In this document: positions 33,998 through 47,068 of the stretch, in pieces
Layout: every line of letters starts with the position of its first letter
Numbering within the stretch: position 1 is the stretch's first letter
From: Kitagawia praeruptora
Taxonomy: Eukaryota; Streptophyta; Magnoliopsida; Apiales; Apiaceae
Direction: 5' to 3'
Length of the DNA: 64,000 nucleotides
NCBI GenBank assembly: GCA_037693485.1
Contig: CM075353.1
Location: forward strand, 2,800,001-2,864,000
The notes under the pieces: model-generated
Databases searched by the model: none
What the model saw: only the letters and a program-made list of their open reading frames with translations
What the model was told of the DNA's origin: nothing
Position numbers and translations under genes: made by a program

Positions 33998-34278
33998 TTA
34001 TATTCATTCAATCATATAAAAAACCTTTTAAAAAACAAATTAGTGAGAAAAGTATTTTAAATTTATTTTATTTTAGAAAACAAAAATATTTTCTACCGAT
34101 GATAGATATATCCTTTATTGATTAACGTTAGTGATCAAAATTAACAGAAATTCGTCAAAGGAGTGTATAATGTAATGGATTACAAAGATTGAGGGATGTA
34201 AAGTGTTGATTTGTAAATTATGAAATTCAAACTGCAATTTTCTAAAATTATAGGGATTCAAAATATAAATTACTCTAA

Positions 34279-34632
34279 CGCTGTGCTCCCGAGTTGTAAA
34301 TGGAGGAGAAAAGAAAAGAAGAGAAAAGAAATATTTGAAAATTTCTTTCGTAAGCATGCTCCCGAGTTTTTTTAGAAGAGAATGGAAAAGATTTGGAGAG
34401 AAAATTCTTCATAACTTCCTTCCAAAACTTTCTTTTCATTTTTGGGATGATTGTGAGGGATTGTCTCACAAAATAATTACATTAATTACTTTTATATCCA
34501 AACTTTCTTTTCTTTCCATTAAAAACTTGGGAGCAAGTTAAAGAAAATTAAATAACCACCCTTCTCTTCCACTCCCTTCTCTTCTATTCCCTTCTCTTCT
34601 CTTCTTCCCTTAAAAAACTCGGGAGCACAGCG
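34279..34632. mobile_element. MITE with TAA target duplication
   Basis: 354 bp. Termini CGCTGTGCTCCCGAGTT and AACTCGGGAGCACAGCG are perfect inverted repeats, flanked by TAA (34276-34278 and 34633-34635). A second 'gctcccgagtttttt' block occurs internally at about 34,358. The 3 bp TAA duplication suits the PIF/Harbinger group. Open frames across it are palindrome artefacts. Confidence 0.75.
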
Positions 34633-34635
34633 TAA

Positions 34636-36497
34636 AAGAAAACCTGGCTGATTTTGTAACCGAACAAAATCAATCTTTTCTACGTGTATCTTTTTTCGTA
34701 ATAAAATATTAAATAATTTAAATTTAGGCCGGTTTTTAAAATATAACCAGTAATAAATTTTGGTTGAAATATTTGAACATTTTGAAAAATTGAAAATCTA
34801 TTCATTTTTGTCATAAGACTAATTATTTTGATTTGCACAATATTTTATAATATGAAATAATTTCATTCATAATTTCATGAAGATTACCTTTTTTTAAGAT
34901 AAAAAAATTCATAAAACAAAAAGGCATACAAAATAAAATAAACATGCAATATATTAATCAACATTGAACAAACATGTTGAGTATAAATATACCGACAAGG
35001 AGATAGAGAGGGGTGAATGTATTTTCAAACTTTTCTTAAAATGAAGTTTTTGTGAACATTTGTTTGAAGGTTTGAATCTATTGAATGATGTTTGTGTAAC
35101 ATGTATGTATTTTTTGTGTTTAACCGAATATAAATGCGGAAATAAGAAACATAAGAACACAGTACCCACTTTAATCTAATATTGTATTAGATCAAGATTT
35201 TGCTATAACCTCGGAATACAAATGTTAGTATTCTCAACTTCTTTCTCAGAGAGATGTTCTAAGTTATGTTGAGAAATCTTACAAATCTTAACTGCTAGAG
35301 AAGTGAGGTTGTACACTTATAGAACATGTGTACAACCTACTTACTACAAATAAAGTGACAGGCAAAATTACTTTCTAATATTTCTATCCCTTTTTGAGTA
35401 AATATCCAAACGACTTGTGATTTGACTTCCTTTAACTCTATTCAGATCCACTTCCTTAGCAGCTTGTCTCCTGTAACAACTCTCTAAGCTTCTTGTAGAC
35501 TTTCCAAAAACACTTTATAGTATTGTGGTCCTGAAAATGTTTTGGCTTGCTGCAGGTTTCTGACTTGTACAAACTTCAGTATTTTGTCTCCAAGAATGCA
35601 TTCGAGAAGTAACTAAGTGATTGATTTGAGAACTAGAATTTACTTGATAGATAACTCTGAGTTCTCGAATACTGTATAATTGACATATTGAATCACTTCT
35701 CGAATTAGTCTTTTCTTCAGGAATCCTTGACTTGTCGAATAGAGCTTTTAACTTATGGAATCCATGAGATGTCGAACAGCTTCCTGAGTCCTTGAGATAT
35801 TGAATGTAGCTTTGACTTGTTGACTCTTAGAGAACTCGAATGGTGCTTTGACTTGTTGATCTCTTGAGTTCTCGAATAGAGTATTAGACATGTCGAATCT
35901 CTGAGTTATCGAATGAGACTTTGACTTGTTGACTTTCAGAGATGTCGAACAGTGTCTTTACAGATATCGAATCCTGGACTTGTTGAATGCTAGACTTCTC
36001 GAATAGAGCAAAATACTTCTCGAATTAGTACTTAGTCAAATCTTCAATCTTCAAAATCCAACTGTGTTTATTTCTGCAGCCTTGTTCTCCAAGCTTAAGG
36101 CATGATCTTTTGATCTTCTTTCAAGCATTATTTCATGACTAAATTTATACAATTACACAGGTAGAATTTTGATGCCTATTACATCAACTGAAACAAGTAG
36201 AGACTCTACAGCTAGAGGTTCCCCTAATTAAAGGGTCATGTAAGTAATGCAAAGTATTACAAACAATTAGGCTTGTTATTAGATGTATACAGGCATGCCT
36301 CTGTGACTAACAAAACACACGGACAAAATCAGGATTTTCATTCATCCAAACTATGAACGTTGAGAAAATTTTCAATATTATGGTACATCTCATCTCTCCT
36401 TCATATTGTTAAAATATATAGTATTTTTGTAGAAACAATCTAAGAATTTATTTTAGTCATGAGAAATTTATAAATTTGATTCTTCAGAACGTATCTA
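34636..36497. repeat. Non-coding region with degenerate CTTGTCGAAT / TTCTCGAAT repeats
   Basis: No gene seen. From about 35,590 to 36,030 short words recur many times with variable spacers: 'gacttgt(c/t)ga', '(c/g)ttctcgaat', 'gatgtcgaac', 'gctttgacttgttga'. The 'gagataga gaggggtgaat' phrase near 35,003 resembles sequence often found in plant LTR retroelements, so this may be retroelement debris. No ends or duplication could be set. Confidence 0.45.
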
Positions 36498-36845
36498 TCT
36501 ATACTATCTATATTATATTACAATAAGTAAAAGGGGTATAATTTGTCGCTTGTTTATCCCCCATTTTTAGTTATCCCTCATTCACAATCGTTAGATTATC
36601 AACTCAAATTGATCATGACCGTTAGATATAATAATACTAAAAGTTGTTATTTACAGAGGTCCAAGATTCGATTCCCGCCAACAACATATTAATTTACATT
36701 TAATACTAAAAATTATTATATACAAATAGGTAAGTTTCAATTTTTTTCAATAGCATATTAAAATTAATATTTATAATATTATATTACACTAAACAAATTA
36801 TAAAAAATTAAAAGTAACATGTGCTTTGCACGGGTTATAAGCTAG
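36498..36845 (+). mobile_element. Small non-autonomous Helitron (family 1)
   Basis: Starts TCTATACTATC after an A and ends with hairpin GTGCtttGCAC, 'gggttataag' and CTAG before T (36,842-36,846). The interior shares 'accgttagatataat', 'gattcgattcccgcc' and the 3' end with copies at 28,434 and 58,455. Confidence 0.7.
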
Positions 36846-37427
36846 TATATATATATCTATCTATACTATACTATTATAAGCAAAACAGGATATATTTGGT
36901 TATCGATTTGGTACTCGAAACATGTATATTTGGTTATCAGTTTGGTACTCTTTTTTTGCTCATACAACACACACAGTCATAATCGAATTGGTCACTCTTT
37001 TTTTGGTCATACAACACACAGTCATAGTCGAATTAGGCCTGCTAAATCAGAGTCCACTAGATGTCCAAGACCTTCAAGACCCAACAATATCTTTTTATTT
37101 TCCAAGCTCAGTTCTTTTAATTTTTTTTAAGTGGTTTATCTAACAAAATTAATAAATTTTAAAACCCATCTTCTTTTTTATTTAAAATTTTTAAACTCAC
37201 GTATAATTCATTCATTGCAAAGTACGCCAAGTTTTCTAGCCATATTCACAAATTTTATTAGCATTGTGATAAAACTAGCATTTGTGATAAAAGTTTGTCG
37301 GTTTTGTTTTCGATATTCGATTTGGTTATCCTAATTATTAAAATAAATAATGACATAATTTAATTAACGGTAATTAACTGATTGTCTTTTTCACGTTTAC
37401 TTTTAGTTGCAATCATTTATATATATA

Positions 37428-39446
37428 CTAGCTTAAAACCCGTGCGATGCACGGAATTTTTTTAATATTATAAAAAAAATATTAACTTTTTTAAATATGA
37501 ATTTTGGAGGCTTAAATATTTAAATGAGATGATGATCATAATTATGTAAATGTTATCCATGATATTTCTTTAAAAGGAATGATTTTAGTTAAAAAATATA
37601 GAAAATGCGATAGGTGTTAGTTGAAAAGGTAATAAGTTATTTATTAGTAATTATAAAATTATTATTTTATTTTATTAAATAGAATGCCCGTGATATAATT
37701 GGAAAAAGAGATAATTTAGTTAGAGAAAATTAAAAAGGTAATATATTTTAGGTGAAAAGGGTAATTGATTAATTTATAGTAATTATAATTTAATTATGTT
37801 ATTTTACAAAATAAAATTGCTCTTAATGTTTTTAGAAAAGGAGAAATTAATGCTGCTCGTCGTGATATTTTTAAAGAAAAATTTTAGTTAGATAATATAG
37901 GAAAAAGATGATACGTTTTAATTTAGCTAAAAAGGATAATCATTAATATTAGTATTATAATATTATTATTTAATTTTATTAAATAGAACCGTCCATGATA
38001 TAATTAGAAAAAGAGAAATTTTAGTTTGAAAAAATAGAAAAATATAACGTGAAAATTAAAAGGTGACATACTTTAGGTGAAAATGGTAATTGATTAGTTT
38101 ATAGTAATTATAATTTAATTGTTATTTTACTAAGAGAAAATGACCAAAATGCCTATTTTTCACAAATTTTTGCCCAAAATATTGATTTTGAAAAAAATGA
38201 CCCGAAATACCGACGGGATACGGAGAATCGTCCTCCGTGTTAGGGTGTTGCGGAACACCGTGTACCGTGTTATGCATAATACGGAGCTGCGTCCTCCGTG
38301 TTAGCATGATATGGTGGACTGTGCACCGTGTTAGATGGGTGCGCAGCACTGTCACGGAATACCGTCCACCGTATCATGCCCTGTTACGGAACACAGAGCT
38401 CCGTATCATGCCCTGTTACGGAACACGCAGCTCCGCAACACACCCCCTATCACGGTACACGATGTACCGTGTCCCGTCAGTAAAAAGGGCCATCCAGTTT
38501 CCCGGGTGATTATTTTGGGCCATCACCCTTTTACTAAATAAAATTTCTGGTAATATTTTTAGAAAATGAGAAATTAATGTTACCCATGATATTTTTTAAA
38601 AAAGAAATTTAATTAGAAAAAATAGAAAAGATGATACATTTTTAGCTGAAAAGGTAATCGGTTAACTAATAACATTATAATATTATGATTTTATTTTTAT
38701 TAAATAGAATCGCCCGTGATATAATTTGAAAAAGAGAGGTTTAAGTTAGAGAAAATAAAAAAGGTAACTTGTTTTGGCTGAAAAAGGTAACCCGTGATAT
38801 AATTGAAAAAAAATAATTTGGTTTGGCTGAAAAAGGTAACCCGTGATATAATTGGAAAAAAATAATTTGGTTAGAGAAAAGAGAAAAGAGAAAAAATTAA
38901 TTTATTAGTTAACAGTAATTATAATTTGTTTTTTAATTAGATAAAATATAAAAGATATTACATTTTACCTGAAAAAGAAAACTGCTTAGTTATTAAAAAA
39001 AAAGGTAACATGTTTAACCCGAAAAAGTGGATTGATTAGTAAAGTAAAAATTTTAGTTAAATAAAATATAAAAGAAGATTTTTACATGGTAACCCATTAT
39101 ATAATTGGAAAAAGTGATATTTTAGTTAGAAAAAAGAAAAAAGATAATTTGAATGAAAAAATAATTAATTAGTTAACAGTAATTATAATATGCTTTTTAG
39201 TTAGATAACATATAGAAGATATTATATTTTACCTAAAAAAGGAAACTGCTTAGTTATTAAAAAGAAAAGAAAAGGTAACATGTTAAAGGAAATTGATTAG
39301 TAAAGCAAAAATAAAAAATTTAGTTAGATAAAATATAAAAAAGATTTTATATGTAATTAAGTAAGGGTAAATAAGTAAAATCAATAGGTACCAACCAACC
39401 AACCAACCAAACTTTTAATGTTTCGGCTTTTATATAATAGTATAGA
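37428..39446 (-). mobile_element. Helitron-like element C, about 2.0 kb, non-coding
   Basis: On the minus strand it starts TCTATACTATTATATAAAAG after an A (39,446). It ends CCGTGCatcGCACGG, 'gttttaag', CTAG before T (37,431-37,428). The interior consists of diverged tandem repeats built on 'ggtaatt(g/a)atta', 'agtaattataatttaatt' and 'cgtgatataattg(g/a)aaaa'. It carries no Rep/helicase gene. A GC-rich element is inserted at 38,134-38,528. Confidence 0.65.
38134..38528. mobile_element. GC-rich insertion with 9 bp target duplication (MULE-like)
   Basis: Flanked by perfect 9 bp duplications TTTTACTAA (38125-38133 and 38529-38537), the length typical of Mutator-like elements. Ends are only roughly inverted (aatgaccaaaatg / ..ggcccaaaat..). 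The core (38,210-38,480) is far richer in G and C than its surroundings. It is made of repeats such as 'atcatgccctgttacggaac', 'ctccgtgtta' and 'accgtgt'. Two overlapping open frames here are chance frames in repeats. Confidence 0.65.
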
Positions 39447-39860
39447 TTCAAAAATATCACACCATATCTTTCAATCATTAATAAAATATATTAAAATTCA
39501 GTATACATTGTTTATAATAAAAAAACATAAGTATAATCCTTGAATATGAATATATCAAGTTATACTAAATTAAAATTAAAAAAATTATTGAAAATAATGT
39601 TTATATTAAAATATATTATAAATTTCAATAAAATTATATTAAATTTAAAAAGTTATATTATCTATTTTTAATATAGAAGAAAAACACTATCATTTAGAAT
39701 ACTATCAAATATGTATTATTATATTTTAGTATTTTCTGTAATTTATTTATTTTACTAATTGAAAAGCATATATTAAAATTATGAATAATAATATAAATTT
39801 TTTAAAAAATAAAATAAAAATATTGAAAATCATCCATGCATCGCACGGGTTATAGGATAG

Positions 39861-42800
39861 TAATAATATATAACAATCAAACTATCATTTATGGAACCTA
39901 ATAATTATATGAGTCTGTGTTTGTCCCAAATGTAAAAACCTAAGATCCTCTTAAGTTTTTCATCTAATATTTCATTGAATGGTTTTGTAAAAATATATTA
40001 ATTATTTTATTTATTCTCGATGTACGCACAGTACGTTGATAAATTATTTGGTATTATTTTTTATAGTCCTAGTATTTATTTATTTTTAAGATTCTATGAT
40101 TTTTATATACCTTTTAGTATATTTTTTGAATTAATTTTTACGTTTTCGGTCCAAGATTACACTAAGTGTTTTGTAACAACGTATTAATTATTCTATTTCC
40201 TCGTCTAATTTTTTCTCAAAAAAAATTATAAATTGCAAGATTCTCCTACTTGTTGCCAATTGTATAATTTGTTATTATTATTTTAGTGTTAATATTCATA
40301 TATTTTTTAGAATCCTTTATTTTTTTTACCTTTTTTGGATATTTTTAAAAACAATATTTTAGTTTTCGATTTAAGATTTCATTAAATGTTTTGGATTAAG
40401 TTTTTTCGATCCACATTTTTATTATTTTATTTTAACCACAAACTTTTTTTTATCAATAAATTTAGGAGTAAGATTATCTTACCTTAGGTGTTGCACCTTA
40501 GATGGTGTAGTTGTTATGTGTTTTATAGTGTTAAAAATTACGATCTTTTATTTTCTTTTTGTGTATTTTTGAATTTATTTTTTAAGATTTCAATCTAAGA
40601 TTCCACTCAATATTTTGTAATATTTCAATTTAAGATTCCATTCAATGTGTTATTCAAATAGTAAAAAGGTTTTATTAGGTCAAATTTTTGTAACGCGTAA
40701 GAGAATCTTAATATATAAATACATAAGAAAATCTTTTTTACAAAAGAAGATTTGTTTATAAATGAAAGCTTAATAAAAATAATTATTTTAAAAAATATTA
40801 ATGTCAAACACATAACATAATTTCAAAAAATAATATATTTCTCTTTGGGAGTTATTTTAAGAATGTTCAAATATTTTTAATTATTATAAAGTCTAATTAA
40901 TATAATAATTCAAAATAATTAATATAACTTTTCGAACAATAAAACACGTACGAGAATCTTAATATATATATATATATATATATATATTTGAAATCAAAAT
41001 AATTATTTATTTTGAAAATTACAATAAAATAAATATATGTATAAAAATATTTTATTGGCAAACAATAAAAAGGTTCTATTAGGTGATTAACAACAAAATT
41101 TTGTAACACGTAAGAGAATCTTAATATATAAATAAGTTAGGGAATCTTTTTACAAACTAAAATTTATTTATATATGAAAGCAAAACAAAATTAATTATTT
41201 AAAAAAAAAATCAAACACATGACCTAATCTCAAAATATAATATATTTCTCTTTGGGAGTTATTTTAAGAATGTTCAAATATTTTTAGTTATTAAAAAGTC
41301 TAATTAATATAATAATTTGAAATAATTAATGTACCTTTTCCAATAGTAAAATACACAAAAGAATCTTAATATATATGAAATCATATTTATTAGTTATTTT
41401 AAAATTTACAATAAAACAAATATATGTATAAAAATATTTTATTAACAAATAATAAAAAGATTATATTAAAAAAGTAAAACTACTTTTTTTTGTTAACAAT
41501 TAACTATACCACCAGTAAGGAATCTATTAAAATGATTTATAGATTCTCTCAATTGTTTTATTTAAAATTCATTTATTATTTAAACATAACTTTCTTTTGT
41601 CACTTAGAAGATTCTCTTAAGTGTTTCACAAAATACATTAAAAAATCTATAAAAATAGAATAAAAAATCATCTAAAAAATTCTCACAACACCTTTATTTT
41701 ATTTTTCAAAACACTTTAATAAATCTTTAAAAAGTTAAAAAAACATAATCTAAAAATAAAACACCTTTAAATATTACTTTGCCGTATTTCTTTGAAATAA
41801 TTTATTTTTAAAATTACTTTGAAATCATCTTATATTACTATACCATATTTCTTTAGAATTACTTTAAAATTCTAATATTATTTTATTTGATAATTATATT
41901 AAAAATCAACTATTTTTTTTTTTGATTTGAAACACCTAAAATAATCTTGATGTATTATATGATATTCATATATGTATCTTAGTAGAATTATTACAATATT
42001 TCATATTAGAAAAATGTAGGAAAATCTTAAAGTTGTTTTATTTTTAGATTATGTCTATTTAACTTTTTACATTCTTTAAGGTGTTTTGAAACACCTGAAA
42101 GAATCTTGAAAGAATTTATTATATGATATTCTTATATGTATCTTAGTAGAATTCTTACAATATTTCATATTAAAAAAATGTAGGGGAATCTTAAAGGTGT
42201 TTTATTTTTAGATTATATCTATTTAACTTTTTAAAGATTGTTTAAGGTGTTTTGAATAATAAAATAAAGGTGTTTTGAGAATTTTTAAGATGATTTTTTA
42301 TTCTATTTTTAAAGATTCTTTAAGGTATTTTTATTCTATTCTTATTTCATCTATTATTATTTTTATGATTTTTGATTTTTTATTATATTTTTAATGAAAC
42401 ACGTAAAACAATCTTAGTGTAATACACTTAGATTCTCTTAGCTATTTTGTTAATTACTTTGAAATCCTAATACTACTTTATTTGATAATTATATTAAAAA
42501 TAAACTAAATATTTTATTGATTTGAAACACCTAAAATAATCTTGGTGTATTGTATATGATATTCTTATATGTATCTTAGTAGAATTCTTACAATATGTCA
42601 TATTAAAAAAAATGTAGGAGAATCTTAAAGTTGTTTTATTTTTAGATTATGTCTATTTAACTTTTTAGAGATTCTTTAAGGTGTTTTGAATAATAAAATA
42701 AAGATGTTTTGAGAATTTTTAAGATGATTTTTTATTTCATTTTTATAGATTCTTTAAGGTATTTTTATTCTTTTATTTTGTCATTTATTATTGTTTTAAT

Positions 42801-42971
42801 ATTTTATGATTTTTTAGTTTATTTTTAACAGGCGATTGCAATTTACTGTTTGTTCGACTCGATCATTGTAATGCCATATGACTTTTTGTTATTGAATTAA
42901 CACATTTGTTCTTCAAAAAAAAAGAAGAAAAATTACAACCAATATATATATAATTATTATCGAATAATATC
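39861..42971. repeat. AT-rich region of long direct and inverted repeats, no gene
   Basis: A block containing 'aacgcgtaagagaatcttaatatata' at about 40,660-40,860 recurs at 41,060-41,290 and partly at 41,340-41,460. A ~130 bp block at 41,640-41,770 is present inverted at about 42,191-42,322 and again at 42,624-42,765. The phrases 'aatcttaaag(g/t)tgttttattttt' and 'agattcttt aaggtgtttt' recur. A (TA)n tract lies at 40,965-40,987. At 42,830-42,925 a stretch ends in an A-tract and could be a retroposed 3' end. No coding content recognised. Confidence 0.6.
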
Positions 42972-45900
42972 TGTAATAACCCTAACTTTTAGAATGCTAC
43001 AGTGCCTAAATGAATAGTAATTTTGAGGATTTAGGGAAATGGTATATAGGTACCCTATAATGGAAACAGAAAATGAATAAACAGAAACCATATTAGTATT
43101 GTACACTGAAATTAAGTGACTCAAAATGATAATGGATTTCAGGAATTCCTGAATATGGACTTTAAGGATTTTCTATTTCGATTGAGACTCTATTGAATGT
43201 GATATTAAAGAGTATAGAAATGTTAAAGGGTTATTACTTGGGGAATAGTGAAGTTAGGTTAAACCAAGGAGTGATCAAGTCAAGGAAATGCCAAGGGAAT
43301 TTAGATTGTTAAACGAGTTTGAGAATGCTTGAGAACCCGAGAGATAACCGGGAGAGCAACTTCTGAGAAAAAGAGAATATACCAGGGATATTGGATCTAA
43401 TACCTACTTGAGAATTAGAATCACCCTAACACACTAATATATTATGTGGGAGAGGATATTATATATCCAAGGAATTTACAAAGGAGAAACCACTGAAACG
43501 ATCACAGAAAACTTTCGATGAATCAAACGACGAGAGAACTTGCACAAAGCCCATCCGAAAACCCTAAGGCCCAAAACCTAAGCCATGCAGGTCCAAGAGG
43601 CTCCAAGGAGCTGCATTTACAAGTTAATTAAGTGAGTGGCTCATGGATATATTGAAGGGGCAAGGCTAGAAGAGCAAATAGAGTGAAAGGGCAAGGATAA
43701 ACTAGTAAACCCACAACCAATTGGATAAATCTTCCAAAAGAAGCTAAACAAGAAGTGTTTTGATTGGTGGACTCCAAAATATCTTCACAAAAGGTATCTA
43801 GCTGATATATAAGATAGAAACAAGGGATATACATCATTTACACAAGAGAAACAAAGTTGAAAAGCTTCCCCATCTCTTTTCTCTACAAACTGCCCAGCAA
43901 GAATAAGGAGGAAAGAAAAATTCATATATCCATTTCTATCCATGATAAAATCACCAAATTTTAACCATAGCTTCTCCACTCTATGGGGAAGATTCGTACA
44001 AAATTTCATAACAATCCAAGTAGTATAGCCTAGTCAAATCCATGCTCAAAGTTAGAGAACCAAACCTGTCCAGTTTCTGTCCAACGGAAAAAGAGGGCTA
44101 AAAACCATAGCTAGGAAGCTTTGTTTTTGGTGATCTATAGCTCAAATCAAAGCTTATACAGAGACCAAGATGTGGTAAAAATTTGAGAGCCAAACTCTTA
44201 TTTTTCGATTTGTTATAATTTTTACAAAAGTGATGATGAATAGTAACCCTTAGAAACTAACTTTGTTTTTATGATTTCTTTAGTTGATCCAAGCTAGTAT
44301 AAGGTTGATTAAGCATATCCCAAGGCTTGATAAGGGTTGTTAAAGCTTCAAGAAGGTATAAATCTCAAGACCCTTTAGTATTACTTTGAATATATGATGG
44401 ATTATAGAAAGTTTAGTGATTAAGGTTATGATAAGTGATTATTCATGATGATATATGTGTTTGTAAGTGGTTTAAGTTAAATATGGAAGTGGGTTGTGAT
44501 TGTAACCATGGTTGGTATGATGACCACATGGTGTAGGTGATGGTGTATAAGGTGGATGATTGATTTGGAGGAGTTTGATTTTGGAAAGTATGAAAATATA
44601 GCCGTTATAATATCCGATTTTCGTTAAACCAAAAGATGCCCTGTTTTTGGCACCCATATTCACACGGTAGGTTCCTGTCCAGAGCACCAACTGATCATGA
44701 AAGGCTAGATCTTGGTTCATAGATTGTTTTGATATAAGGTGCGTTAAAATCTGATGAACGGTTTAGGAGAAAAGTCAGTTTTAGTGAAAGACATTCGAAA
44801 ACCGAGAAACCATAATTGTGTCAACTTTGAGGCTATAATTACCATACCTATACATTTTTAAAGGTTATGAAATTTTGGGACAATATAGTAGGTTGAACAG
44901 AGATTAAAACCCCATAGACCTAGCATTAAAATTCAAATTTGAGAATTTATGAGAAATTTTACAATCGAGTGTGGTTATTAAGGGAAATAGTGGAATACAC
45001 TAAAACTTAGATCGAGTTTAGAAATGGTTAAGTTCATGTAAACTTTTGGTGCATAAAAAAACTATAATATGTGTCAAGGATGTTATTGTATAGAGATCAG
45101 GTGATTAAGTGGGATATGTACTAACGGTGATCCTTTCGTTCCTATAGAGACGGGAGACGAACTCAGGATCCTACCTACTCGCTTTAGAGATCCAGGCAAG
45201 ATCTTTTCTATTCCTACTTGGAAATTATTTATCTTCAAAGAAACTTGATTTCATGGAATATATATGTGATGCTATTGTTACTATATTGTTAAGAATTTGT
45301 TTTCCTTGATTATTGATATTAAAAGGAGAGGTATATGAAGATGTATATGAATATGGATATGGATATGAGTATGAGATGGATATGGATATGGATATGAGTA
45401 TGAGATGGATATGGATATACATAGAGATGATTATGCATAAAGTGAACATGCCTTATGGTTAAGAGTTATATTCAAGGAATGGTATCAGTTGTTATCTAGA
45501 ATTATATATAAAGGAATGGTATCAGTTGTTATCTAGAGTTATATATAAAGGAATGGTATCAGTTGTTATCTAGAGTTATATATAAAGGAATGGTATCAGT
45601 TATTATCTAGGGTTATATGATTTATAATATTTTGTTAAAAATATTCTTTCTAAATGTTGTGACATATATTATTGAGTATTATTTAATACTTCTAAAATAA
45701 ATGGAATACTCTATGTATACAAGAACATATTTGATTTCATCGAATATAGAAGAGATGTCTGAGTCATAATCAAAGTATTATGACATAAATATTTTAAAGG
45801 TGATGATAAATGGAAATGGAAATGATATATGTGAAGGGAAATGTGAATGGAAATGGAAAATGTGAAATGGTATTTGTTAATGGAAAAGTGATTTGAAAAG

Positions 45901-46504
45901 GGGGATTGCAACAATAAGCGTAAGAGGCTGTGTGGTAGTGGCACAGTCCAGCATCCAATATTTAATTCCAGCCCAAGAGTGCCGAGGGAGGATGTAGTGG
46001 TGAACCTTCCTCCTGGGGGATGGTGGAGAACCTACCTCCGTCTACCGGTAGTAAAAGGGACGGGTACGGAGGGCGACTGATCATCGTCCTTACGTATTCG
46101 GTAACAGTGGAAATCCCCAACGTTTTCTTTAAAGGAAAGAATTGAAAAATGGTTTTCAGATTTCTATAACTGAAAACAGAAAAGTGATATGAAAAGATGG
46201 AATTACTGTTACAGATGAAGAGAAACTGATTTTATGTTAAATTATATAATCGTTGTATATGAAGGAAATGAGAAAATGATAATGAAAGATTTGTTCAAGT
46301 TTTCGTATTATCCTAGAAAAGTACATTGAGATGGTATATTGATTGTTATAGCATTCAAGAAGAGAAACTGATATTATATGATATTAGAAGCGAGACTGAT
46401 GGAATGATACTATATATTTCTTTTGTACAAGGATAATTGGAAAGTGTATATACATATTGAATGGAAATAAAATTCTTCCATAATAACTGAAGTTTGCTTT
46501 TGTC

Positions 46505-46555
<51 letters not shown>

Positions 46556-47063
46556 GGTTTATTTTCCTTTGATGTTAGTAGATAGAAGTTATCTTGCTGA
46601 GCTATTTTAGCTCATTCTTGCTATTTATGTATTCAACAGCTAGGTACGCCGATACTCCGTACTACACCCCGCAAGAGGGTACGGGAAAGACGAACTTTTG
46701 AGAGAGTGTTGGCAACGATTCCCGAGGTAGCTATCGGACGGTTGGGTATTGATAGATTATGTACATTAAGTGTGTAAGTTGGTGTAATAACTTTTGATTG
46801 TTGAAATGCTTCATGTCGAAGTATTATTCAACAATGTATCTAAGTATGATCCTGGTTTGTAATAACTGCTTAAATCTAAACTTTTAATATTGTGGATGTT
46901 GTTCTTTGAGCATATGACTGGTGTGTGTGTTAATATTTAAGTGTGGGGTCTAGGGTGAGTTTTATTATGCATTTATACTCCAGCTGCCAAGAGAAGAATA
47001 TTAATAAGTGGAAATTGGTCCGTGACGGCCTAGATTCATGACCCCGGATTTGGGGCTGTCACA
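42972..47063. mobile_element. Very long solo LTR (4.1 kb), ATATC target duplication, probably Ty3/Gypsy
   Basis: Starts TGTAATAACCC and ends GGGGCTGTCACA. The 5 bp duplication ATATC is perfect (42967-42971 and 47064-47068). TGTAATA-ACCC starts and GGGGCTGTCACA ends are usual for large plant Gypsy LTRs. No primer-binding site, gag or pol is present. Inside: a 37 bp unit repeated about four times (45,477-45,620), GATATG repeats (45,345-45,420), a (TA)n tract (46,507-46,552), and a 'tgctgagctattttagctca' motif near 46,595. An alternative is a short non-coding retroelement, but no internal LTR pair was seen. Confidence 0.75.
45477..45620. repeat. 37 bp tandem repeat, about four copies
   Basis: Unit contains 'ggaatggtatcagttgttat' followed by 'ctagagttatatataaa'. 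Copies are nearly identical; the last differs slightly (gttatta, tagggtt). Direct tandem without spacers, so not a CRISPR array. Confidence 0.85.
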
Positions 47064-47068
47064 ATATC

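Larger units (their letters stand above)
36861..39860 (+). mobile_element. Helitron-like element B, split by element C
   Basis: A TCTATACTATACTATTATAAG start near 36,861 and an end at about 39,860 (hairpin-like CCATGCatcGCACGG, 'gttataggATAG') bracket the minus-strand Helitron at 37,428-39,446. The end shows one change from CTAG. That B is one element interrupted by C is inferred from the matching 5' and 3' signatures. Non-coding, very AT-rich. Confidence 0.45.

Noticed and set aside
38237..38541. Overlapping Arg/Pro/Cys-rich open frames
   Set aside because: They fall in the GC-rich repeat island and reflect its short repeats; no domain is recognisable.
45477..45620. CRISPR-like repeat array
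   Set aside because: The 37 bp units are directly tandem without spacers, in plant nuclear DNA.
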